This document shows, one piece after another, positions 1 to 5,007 of a DNA stretch of 5,007 nt. The DNA lies in contig JAGABO010000106.1 in the NCBI GenBank assembly GCA_017614655.1, positions 1 to 5,007 of the forward strand. The letters run 5' to 3'. The notes below the pieces were generated by a model. That model saw only the letters and a list, made by a program, of their open reading frames with translations, did no database searches and was not told where the DNA came from. Made by a program: the position numbers and the translations under genes. Numbering within the stretch: position 1 is the stretch's first letter; every line of letters begins with the position of its first letter. The DNA is from Treponema sp. Its GTDB lineage: Bacteria; Spirochaetota; Spirochaetia; Treponematales; Treponemataceae.

Positions 1-59
1 ACAAAAACGGCACTTAATACAAGACAGGCGATATCGGACAGGCCTTACGCATAAAAAAA
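1..59 (+). repeat. Left 59-bp arm of the inverted repeat
   Basis: This arm is a perfect reverse complement of 204-262. It contains two direct copies of GACAGGC (23-29 and 37-43, offset 14 bp) on either side of the palindrome GATATC (30-35). It ends in a run of seven A (53-59). A small local hairpin, ACGCAT/ATGCGT (47-52/59-64), spans its inner edge. Confidence 0.95.
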
Positions 60-60
60 T

Positions 61-210
61 GCGTGAAGACATTAAACAGGCTGGAAAAGCATTCCTAACT
101 GCGTCTGCCGCATAGGCGGCAGAAATAAATAGTTTCCATGCGCAGTTAGGCATGCAGCAGCATTATTGCAGCGGTTTTACAGACTGTTTAATGCCTGGAA
201 GCTTTTTTTT
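61..210 (+). terminator. Possible long-stem intrinsic terminator inside the fold-back element
   Basis: An imperfect stem (61-90 with 173-202) is followed directly by eight T (203-210), the usual shape of a rho-independent terminator for plus-strand transcripts entering from the left. The mirrored A-run at 53-59 would give the same shape on the minus strand. The stem is unusually long and interrupted. The T-run is also part of the repeat arm, where it pairs with 53-59, so the resemblance could be incidental. Confidence 0.25.
94..150. other. Central attC-like hairpin
   Basis: A 10-bp perfect stem pairs CCTAACTGCG (94-103) with CGCAGTTAGG (141-150). Inside it lies a second hairpin of 8 bp, TCTGCCGC/GCGGCAGA (104-111/116-123), with loop ATAG, followed by an unpaired 17-nt stretch (124-140). 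The right edge, GTTAGGC at 145-151, fits the integron attC core consensus GTTRRRY. The left edge, TCCTAAC at 93-99, fits RYYYAAC except for its first base. The length of about 59 bp suits a short attC site. Against this, there is no unpaired central spacer between separate R and L boxes, there are no obvious extrahelical bases, and no integrase gene is in view. The hairpin is certain; the attC identity is tentative. Confidence 0.4.
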
Positions 211-262
211 ATGCGTAAGGCCTGTCCGATATCGCCTGTCTTGTATTAAGTGCCGTTTTTGT
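204..262 (-). repeat. Right 59-bp arm of the inverted repeat
   Basis: This arm is a perfect reverse complement of 1-59. It holds the mirrored GCCTGTC copies at 220-226 and 234-240. The arm ends 5 bp before the ATG at 268, and a GTG at 250 in the same reading frame lies inside it. The arm therefore forms the 5' flank of the phosphate transporter gene and may have replaced its original leader and ribosome binding site. Confidence 0.95.
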
Positions 263-269
263 TTATAAT
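241..269 (+). promoter_or_regulatory. Candidate sigma-70-like promoter at the right edge of the inverted repeat
   Basis: A perfect TATAAT lies at 264-269, with TTGTAT (241-246, three of six matches to TTGACA) 17 bp upstream. The -35 would sit inside the repeat arm while the -10 straddles its outer edge. The -10 overlaps the ATG at 268, so a transcript starting about 7 bp downstream would lack that codon and use the GTG at 277, essentially leaderless. The hexamer could equally be chance in AT-rich sequence. Confidence 0.25.
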
Positions 270-1926
270 GATAATCGTGGCAGTATTTAATTCACTTCTG
301 CTGTTAACCGGAAGCCTCGCTTTTCTTCTCTATGGAATGAGGCTGATGAGTGACGGCGTTCAGAAGAGTGCAGGGGAAAAACTTCAGCATGCGCTTGGCA
401 TGATGACCGGACACCGTATTACGGGTCTTTTTACCGGTCTTTTTGTAACCATGGTAATTCAGTCCAGCGGTGCTACGACTGTCATGGTCATTTCTTTTAT
501 AAACGCCGGACTTCTTACGCTGTATCAGTCTGTAGGCGTCATCTTCGGTGCAAACATCGGAACGACGATTACTGCATGGATTGTTTCACTCTTCGGATTC
601 AACTTTAAGATTTCTGACTTTGCACTTCCTCTTTTCGGTGCAGGATTTTTCCTTACGTTCCTTAAGTCTGCAAAATTCAAGAATGCCGGCGAAGCTGTAA
701 TGGGCTTTGGCCTTCTGTTCCTTGGATTAAGCGGCCTTTCCGATGTCTTTACCTTTGATTCCGAAAGCCTTTCCGTTATTTCGGAATTCCAGCACTACGG
801 AATTATTACGATAATTGTAAGCTGTTTTATCGGTATTGTAATTACTGCCCTCATGCATTCTTCGAGTGCGTTTACTGCAATCGTAATTACAATGGCTTAC
901 AAGCAGATTATTTCCTGGGAAGTTGCCTGTGCAATGACCTTCGGAAGTAACATCGGTTCTACCATAGATGCGGTTCTGGCTTCGTTTGGTTCTACTGCCG
1001 ATGCAAAGCGTTCTGCCGTGATTCACGTGCTTTTTAATGTGTTTGGTACAGTGCTCGGCTTTATTCTCTTTAAGCCGCTTCTTCATTTTGTTGAATTCAT
1101 TACGCCGGGTGATAATATTGCAATCAGGATATCAATGCTGCATACCGTCTTTAAGAGCGGTGTAACGGTTATCCTGTTCCCGCTTTCTAAACGTCTTGTT
1201 GCCCTGTCACGGATCATAATCAAGGATGATAAGGAAGGCGAAAGGAAGAGCTATCATCTTGAATTTATCGAGCAGAATAACGGAAAAGAAAGTGCTGCAA
1301 TGCACATTATCCGCGTAGAAAAAGAAATTGCCGACATGACCGATATGGTAACCGTTATGTTCGACAACCTTCAGACAGGCTTTACCGGACGCGACAACAG
1401 CTTTATCGAAAACAAGATGGACGAGCTTACCTACACCGAAGATTACTGCGACCAGATGCACGAACAGATTGTAAACTATCTTATCCACTGTCAGCGGCTT
1501 GCCATTACAGAAACCCAGAGGGCAAACCTTTCAATAATGATTCAGATTGTAGATGACATAGAAGCTATGAGCGACGACTGTTACAGTACGGCAATTCTTC
1601 TTAAAAAAAGTATCGAAAAGAACATGAAATTCTATGCCGAAGATATAGAGCAGCTTGTGCCGTATGTTGAACTTGCCCGTGAGTTCCTTCAGTTTATCCG
1701 CATAAATATTAACCGTCACCTGGATTCCAAAAAGCTTGAACTTGCCCGCGAACTGGAAAATCAGATTGACATGTTCAGGAAAAACCTTAAGAAGGTTGCA
1801 CGTAAGCGCCTCGAAAACGGTGCCGATGTTAAAGCTGAGCTTTTGTATATTGACCTTATCCGAAAAATCGAAAAAATCGGCGACCACGCATTCAGTATTT
1901 CTGAGCTTTTAAGCCAGACAGTATAA
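268..1926 (+). CDS. Na+/phosphate cotransporter family protein with C-terminal PhoU-like domain
   Basis: This is a membrane protein of the Na/Pi-cotransporter family (Pfam Na_Pi_cotrans, related to NptA and E. coli YjbB), predicted to move inorganic phosphate across the inner membrane coupled to Na+. From the ATG at 268 it is 552 residues. Repeat 1 carries QSSGATTV (residues 65-72) and GANIGTT (94-100). Repeat 2 carries HSSSAFTAI (197-205) and GSNIGST (226-232), followed by a conserved-looking HVLFNVFGT. Hydrophobic segments fill roughly residues 1-310. The rest is a charged helical region resembling PhoU, which in this family is thought to modulate transport. The second QSS motif reads HSS. 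The start is uncertain: a stop (247-249) closes the frame, leaving GTG 250 (inside the repeat arm), ATG 268 or GTG 277, and none has a Shine-Dalgarno sequence. ATG 268 gives a normal short N-terminus before the conserved LLYGMRLMSDG. A lipoprotein gene follows 39 bp downstream. The direction of transport (uptake or export) cannot be read from sequence. Confidence 0.9.
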   Translation: MIIVAVFNSLLLLTGSLAFLLYGMRLMSDGVQKSAGEKLQHALGMMTGHRITGLFTGLFVTMVIQSSGATTVMVISFINAGLLTLYQSVGVIFGANIGTTITAWIVSLFGFNFKISDFALPLFGAGFFLTFLKSAKFKNAGEAVMGFGLLFLGLSGLSDVFTFDSESLSVISEFQHYGIITIIVSCFIGIVITALMHSSSAFTAIVITMAYKQIISWEVACAMTFGSNIGSTIDAVLASFGSTADAKRSAVIHVLFNVFGTVLGFILFKPLLHFVEFITPGDNIAIRISMLHTVFKSGVTVILFPLSKRLVALSRIIIKDDKEGERKSYHLEFIEQNNGKESAAMHIIRVEKEIADMTDMVTVMFDNLQTGFTGRDNSFIENKMDELTYTEDYCDQMHEQIVNYLIHCQRLAITETQRANLSIMIQIVDDIEAMSDDCYSTAILLKKSIEKNMKFYAEDIEQLVPYVELAREFLQFIRININRHLDSKKLELARELENQIDMFRKNLKKVARKRLENGADVKAELLYIDLIRKIEKIGDHAFSISELLSQTV

Positions 1927-1952
1927 AGGAGAGCCTTAAAAATAATTAAACC

Positions 1953-1959
1953 AGGGGAG
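1953..1959 (+). promoter_or_regulatory. Ribosome binding site of the lipoprotein gene
   Basis: AGGGGAG lies 6 bp before the ATG at 1966, a strong Shine-Dalgarno match at good spacing that fixes this start. It contrasts with the absence of any such site before the upstream transporter gene. Confidence 0.8.
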
Positions 1960-1965
1960 AGTTTT

Positions 1966-3360
1966 ATGAAAAACACACTTAAAATCAGGTCTCTAGTTTT
2001 TTCTGTCATTATTTCTGTTCTGACGTTTTCCTGTGCGGAACGGTTAAATAAGACTTCATCCATTACCTTTACACCCGAAAGCCTTTCTAAAATCGTAAAC
2101 CGTGAAATTGCCCGAGGTATAGAAATTCCTGTAATGGAATCATATTATAATCTTTCTCAGATATATTCTTTAGAGCTAAGGCTTTCTGTAGAAGGAGATT
2201 ATTCGGCTGTTTACGAAAAGGTTTACTCTAAAAACATAATGCCGGAAAATGAAAATACAGCACCATCAGAATTTGACCAGAATGAAGAGCTGGAAAACTT
2301 TTTTTTGACAGCGTTGCGTAAGCCTATTGTTATAGACGATGTACCTGCCGGAAGCAGGGTAAGGGTAAGACTTTACGGATGTATTTCTGTAACCCTTGAT
2401 ATAGATTCTTTCAGAAATATGCTGCTCCAGGACGGAGAGCCGGAGGAAGAAATTAATAATAAACTTGAGAATCTTAAAGAGCTTTTAAGTAATTCAGAAG
2501 AAAATCCAATACGTTTTGAAGGAGAGTCTGAAGAAATCCTTGTGCAGGAAGGAGACAATCCTGTAAATATCGTTTGGGGCTACAATACGGAAAATCAGGG
2601 AGACGATCCGGAGGTAGAAGAATTAAATATAAGCGGTTATTATCCTGAAACGTGGTCTTTTAATAAGGGGTTGTATCTTTATGGTACTTCTGCTTTTGGA
2701 CAGGATTGTGTTTCTTCTGCCAAAGTATATTGTAATAATGTTGATAAAGACAAATTTAATAAAGGTGAATATTTTATAAATACTACAGATACAGATATTA
2801 TTCAGCTGGATTATTTTGCAGTTGATGAACTTGCATGGGTAAATCTTACAGCTAAAAATCCTGGAACAGTTGTTGTTACCATAGGAAATTACAGCTATGA
2901 TTGTACTGTAAAATCTCTTCTTTACATTTCTAATAAAAATGTAGAAAGTTTCCTTTTGCCGGATAATCCAACTTCTTATGAAAGAATAATTTATACTATT
3001 CCTTCTTTTATAGAATCGATAGATTCTTCTGCTATATCAGATGAAGTTCGTAATGCTATTTATGAAGTTGATTTTTCTGAATGCGGCATAACACATATTC
3101 CGGAATACCTTTTTAAGAACTGTGAGGAGCTTGAAAGTGTTTCTTTCCCTGATGGGCTTATAGAAATTGACAGCGGTGCTTTTTCCGGCTGTACTTCTCT
3201 ATCCGAAGTAATCTATAAAGGTTCTATTGAGCAGTGGAATGAACTTGGTACATGGGGTAGTCTTGAAGAATTAGATGAGGTTAAACTGTTGGTTGTTTCA
3301 GGAGATGCAGCTGCAACTTATATTTATGATTCAGCAACAGGAAACTGGATAGCAAATTAA
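1966..3360 (+). CDS. Secreted lipoprotein with a C-terminal BspA-type leucine-rich repeat
   Basis: This is a predicted exported lipoprotein of 464 residues; its specific function is unknown. The N-terminus has a basic stretch (MKNTLKIR), a hydrophobic core and a lipobox-like LTFSC, making Cys23 the likely lipidated residue, with a loose lipobox of the spirochaete type. Residues about 60-215 look like a beta-rich region (PIVIDDVPAGSRVRVRLYG, then FEGESEEILVQEGDN). A similar arrangement occurs in treponemal surface lipoproteins, but no named domain can be assigned with confidence. Residues about 230-320 may be an Ig-like fold ending in AKNPGTVVVTIGNYSYDCTV. Residues 372-421 hold about two LRR_5/TpLRR units, with ITHIPEYLFKNCEELESVSF and IEIDSGAFSGCTSLSEVIY as key stretches. 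These lead into YKGSIEQWNEL, a tail often seen after such repeats. Such proteins usually face outward and may mediate adhesion. The gene appears AT-richer than its neighbours. It is probably co-transcribed with the transporter and ends at the shared terminator. Confidence 0.85.
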   Translation: MKNTLKIRSLVFSVIISVLTFSCAERLNKTSSITFTPESLSKIVNREIARGIEIPVMESYYNLSQIYSLELRLSVEGDYSAVYEKVYSKNIMPENENTAPSEFDQNEELENFFLTALRKPIVIDDVPAGSRVRVRLYGCISVTLDIDSFRNMLLQDGEPEEEINNKLENLKELLSNSEENPIRFEGESEEILVQEGDNPVNIVWGYNTENQGDDPEVEELNISGYYPETWSFNKGLYLYGTSAFGQDCVSSAKVYCNNVDKDKFNKGEYFINTTDTDIIQLDYFAVDELAWVNLTAKNPGTVVVTIGNYSYDCTVKSLLYISNKNVESFLLPDNPTSYERIIYTIPSFIESIDSSAISDEVRNAIYEVDFSECGITHIPEYLFKNCEELESVSFPDGLIEIDSGAFSGCTSLSEVIYKGSIEQWNELGTWGSLEELDEVKLLVVSGDAAATYIYDSATGNWIAN

Positions 3361-3415
3361 GGTATAAGAAACTTTATTTTTATTGTTTTGTACTTTATGC
3401 ATTAAGAATATACAC

Positions 3416-3450
3416 AAAAAAAGAGCCTTTCTTTCGAAAGACTCTTTTTT
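3416..3450. terminator. Bidirectional intrinsic terminator between convergent genes
   Basis: The stem pairs an A-rich arm plus GAG (3417-3425) with CTC plus a T-run (3442-3450), then CTTTC (3427-3431) with GAAAG (3436-3440), with one C/A mismatch (3426/3441) and a TTTC loop. T-runs follow on both strands: T6 at 3445-3450 for the plus strand, and the complement of A7 at 3416-3422 for the minus strand. It sits 55 bp after the lipoprotein stop codon and 18 bp after the permease stop, so it can end both transcripts. Confidence 0.85.
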
Positions 3451-3468
3451 GTATGAAGCAAAACTATT

Positions 3469-4722
3469 CTATCTGAACAGGATAATCAGGAACTGTGAAA
3501 CAAGAACAACTGCAACAAGTGCAATCGGGTAGGTAGAAGCATAGGCTCCTGCAACCTTTTCTGTTCCGGCTGTGCTGATGAGGGTTCCGAGTGCCGGAGT
3601 AGAAGTCATTCCTCCGCAGATTGAACCGAGGTTGTTAAGAAGGTTAAGCTTAAGCACGTACTTTGCAAAGATGAATCCTACAATCATCGGGATAAGAGTC
3701 ATGATGATTCCGTAGATGAAGTAAACCCATTCAAAATACTTAACGAAGCTTGCGCCTCCTGCAACACCGGCACCGATAAGGAAGAGCATGAGACCGAGTT
3801 CACGGAAAACCTTAAGGGTGGCCTGCTGCGGCATTATGCTGATTTTTCCGAGCTTCTGGAAGTGTCCGAAGATAAGCGAAAGGATAAGACATCCGCCTGT
3901 TGTTGTAAGGGAGAAGTTTCCGAACTTGAACGAACCTGCAAAAACTCCGAGAAGTGCTACAAGGGAGAAAGCACAGAAGCCGAACGGATCAAGCGTAAGT
4001 TCTGAACCGGTAAGTTTAGAAGGAGCTTCCGGAGCAGATTCTGAAAGCTTTGCACGCTCTTCATCCATATTTGCCTTTGCAAATTTCGGAACAAGCTGAA
4101 CAAAAAGAACAACACCGACTACACCAAAAAGATATGCAATTCCGTGTCCTACTGCAACGATTGCTTCGTAATCAACTGCACCGCCCTGTGTTACGGTTGC
4201 CTTTGCAGCAGAGAAAGCCGGAGTAGAAGTGAGTGAACCGGAAAGAAGACCTACGAGCATTGCAGAAACTTCTTCGAGATCACGGCCGAACATCTTGTTG
4301 TCGAATACGATACAGCCTGCGCAGGAAAGTCCGCCGAAGAGGATGATTATAACGCCGAGGAGAATGTAAGACTTAAAGTTTTTCTTTAAATCTCCGAAGA
4401 AACTCGGGCCTGCAATAAAACCTACAGATGTTACAAAAAGAATAAGACCAAGATTTTCTACAATCTTGAGAGCGTTTGTTACATAAGATACGTCACCAAG
4501 TTTAACTCCGTCCTGCTTTAAGACTACCATAAGCTGAGCCGAAAGCGGAGCATAAAGGAATGCACCGAAGAGAAGGGCAACGATAAATACGCCTGCTGTT
4601 CCCAGGGAAACGCCTTTAATTGTAATTCTGCCGAGCAGGTATCCTAAACCTGCAATTGCGAATACGCAGAATACAAGAAAGCTGATTGCCTTAATTGATA
4701 GAATTCCACCAAAAAGAATCAT
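3469..4722 (-). CDS. AspT/YidE-type permease (putative anion or amino-acid antiporter)
   Basis: This integral membrane protein of 417 residues has the duplicated architecture of the aspartate:alanine exchanger family (Pfam Asp-Al_Ex; AspT, YidE and YbjL relatives). The two halves mirror each other. Half 1 has LGLILFVTSVGFIAGPSFF (91-109) and GLLSGSLTSTPAF (158-170). Half 2 has ELGLMLFLIGAGVAGGASF (308-326) and GSICGGMTSTPALGTL (366-381). The repeated TSTPA motif marks the probable substrate site. The halves are joined by a charged linker (about 213-245). Many members have two RCK_C (TrkA-C) domains there and reach about 550 residues; this protein lacks them, so it is a short form with no visible ligand-sensing module. 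The substrate is not readable: exchange of aspartate/alanine or of dicarboxylates is known for relatives. The start at 4722 is supported by AAAGAGG upstream. It follows gltX by 38 bp on the same strand, suggesting one operon. Confidence 0.85.
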   Translation of the reverse strand: MILFGGILSIKAISFLVFCVFAIAGLGYLLGRITIKGVSLGTAGVFIVALLFGAFLYAPLSAQLMVVLKQDGVKLGDVSYVTNALKIVENLGLILFVTSVGFIAGPSFFGDLKKNFKSYILLGVIIILFGGLSCAGCIVFDNKMFGRDLEEVSAMLVGLLSGSLTSTPAFSAAKATVTQGGAVDYEAIVAVGHGIAYLFGVVGVVLFVQLVPKFAKANMDEERAKLSESAPEAPSKLTGSELTLDPFGFCAFSLVALLGVFAGSFKFGNFSLTTTGGCLILSLIFGHFQKLGKISIMPQQATLKVFRELGLMLFLIGAGVAGGASFVKYFEWVYFIYGIIMTLIPMIVGFIFAKYVLKLNLLNNLGSICGGMTSTPALGTLISTAGTEKVAGAYASTYPIALVAVVLVSQFLIILFR

Positions 4723-4733
4723 TTGTTTTTATA

Positions 4734-4740
4734 CCTCTTT
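4734..4740 (-). promoter_or_regulatory. Ribosome binding site of the permease gene
   Basis: AAAGAGG on the minus strand lies 11 bp before the ATG (4722-4720). The spacing is slightly long, but no other in-frame start nearby is better placed. The whole gltX-permease gap (4723-4761) is AT-rich and shows no GC-rich stem that would act as a terminator, which supports read-through from gltX. Confidence 0.6.
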
Positions 4741-4761
4741 ATTTAAAAAAAATTCTGTTTT

Positions 4762-5007
4762 TTAGAAAGCTGCGAGTGTTCTTTCTACACGCTCAAGGGC
4801 TTTTTCTTTTCCAAGAATTGCAATTGAACCGATAAGCGGCGGGCTTACCCTGCTTCCCGTAACGGCCATTCTGACCGGCATCATGAAGTCACCGAGCTTA
4901 ATGCCGAGTTCCTCTGCCTTCTGCTTTGCAAAGTTTTCGGCTCCCTCGTGGTCTGTTTCGAACACTTTTTCTACAAAAGCCTTTGCGTTTTCAAGAACTT
5001 CCTTCGT
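4762..5007 (-). CDS. gltX: Glutamyl-tRNA synthetase, C-terminal fragment (gene runs off the window)
   Basis: This is the 3' end of a class I aminoacyl-tRNA synthetase that charges tRNA-Glu with glutamate in the cytoplasm. Only the last 81 residues and the stop codon are in view; the frame stays open to the window edge at 5007, so the catalytic HIGH and KMSKS motifs lie outside. The visible part is the end of the anticodon-binding domain. KLGDFMMPVRMAVTGSRVSP, followed by PLIGSIAILGKEKALERV, is the typical bacterial GltX terminus (compare the family pattern of vR.AvTG...SPPLf.si..LGke..l.R). A GTG at 4965 is internal, not a start. The permease gene follows 38 bp downstream. Whether the full enzyme is discriminating or non-discriminating (also charging tRNA-Gln) cannot be judged from this fragment. 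Confidence 0.93.
   Translation of the reverse strand, partial: TKEVLENAKAFVEKVFETDHEGAENFAKQKAEELGIKLGDFMMPVRMAVTGSRVSPPLIGSIAILGKEKALERVERTLAAF

Larger units (their letters stand above)
1..262. repeat. Large fold-back (inverted-repeat) element upstream of the phosphate transporter gene
   Basis: Base i pairs with base 263-i. Positions 1-59 and 204-262 are perfect reverse complements. The first mismatch is T60 against T203. Pairing then continues imperfectly in the same register: 61-62/201-202, 71-79/184-192 (ATTAAACAG with CTGTTTAAT), 81-83/180-182 and 85-88/175-178. Because homology decays inward without losing register, this looks like one old palindrome rather than two unrelated copies. 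The centre (94-150) folds in a different register (sum 244) as its own hairpin. No ORF of credible length lies inside. A foldback or MITE-like element, an invertible segment, or a structured RNA or attC-derived site are all possible. The left end coincides with the window start, so the left flank and any target-site duplication cannot be seen. The pairing is certain; its nature is not. Confidence 0.9.

Noticed and set aside
59..115. An 18-codon ORF (starting MREDIKQAG) inside the fold-back element
   Set aside because: It has no ribosome binding site, ends inside the inner hairpin, and its length is within chance expectation.
166..192. TTGCAG and TTTAAT as a promoter inside the element
   Set aside because: The spacing is only 15 bp, both hexamers match weakly, and the -10 lies within a paired segment of the palindrome followed by a T-run.
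1..262. Retron msr-msd or similar structured RNA of a defence system
   Set aside because: There is no reverse transcriptase or effector gene nearby; the adjacent genes are a phosphate transporter and a lipoprotein. Retron flanking repeats are normally much shorter than 59 bp.
1926..1933. An extra Shine-Dalgarno-like AGGAGAG right after the transporter stop codon
   Set aside because: No ATG, GTG or TTG follows at usable spacing before the true lipoprotein start, which has its own AGGGGAG.
727..2063. Several minus-strand ORFs of about 93-119 codons within or overlapping the transporter gene
   Set aside because: They are shadows of the coding strand: composition is unlike real proteins, no ribosome binding sites precede them, and they overlap a gene with clear family motifs.
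3788..4099. A plus-strand ORF of 103 codons opposite the permease
   Set aside because: It lies entirely inside a well-supported membrane protein gene, is rich in Arg, Pro and Ser as antisense frames often are, and shows no motif.
4741..4761. AT-rich inverted stretch between gltX and the permease as a terminator
   Set aside because: The only pairing is A-run with T-run without GC pairs, too weak for an intrinsic terminator.

Overview
The window most resembles a chromosomal fragment of a spirochaete, probably a Treponema-like host-associated species. This is inferred from three things: a lipoprotein with a loose spirochaete-style lipobox (LTFSC) and a BspA/TpLRR-type leucine-rich repeat; a Na/Pi-cotransporter-PhoU fusion of a kind common in anaerobes; and moderate, uneven GC content. 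No rRNA, tRNA, CRISPR array or recognisable transposase is present, so the taxon is not proven.

Layout. Bases 1-262 form a large fold-back element. Two 59-bp arms (1-59 and 204-262) are perfect reverse complements. The pairing continues imperfectly inward in the same register to about 90/173. The centre holds a separate hairpin (94-150) whose right edge carries an integron-attC-like GTTAGGC. Next come two plus-strand genes 39 bp apart: a Na+/phosphate cotransporter family protein with a C-terminal PhoU-like domain (268-1926), and a secreted lipoprotein with a degenerate leucine-rich repeat near its C-terminus (1966-3360). A bidirectional intrinsic terminator (3416-3450) separates these from a convergent minus-strand pair: an AspT/YidE-type permease (3469-4722) and, upstream of it, the 3' end of gltX, glutamyl-tRNA synthetase (4762-5007, running off the window). 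gltX and the permease are 38 bp apart and probably co-transcribed.

Functionally the window is a mix of housekeeping (gltX), membrane transport (phosphate; an anionic metabolite, possibly an amino or dicarboxylic acid) and a surface-exposed lipoprotein. No single pathway links them. The permease and gltX both have a possible tie to acidic amino acids, but that is only a guess from adjacency.

The unusual part is the fold-back element. It begins at the very first base of the window and ends at the start of the phosphate transporter gene, supplying that gene's immediate upstream sequence. It may be a foldback/MITE-like element, an invertible segment, an attC-derived structure, or partly an effect of assembly at a palindrome. 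The sequence alone does not decide between these.
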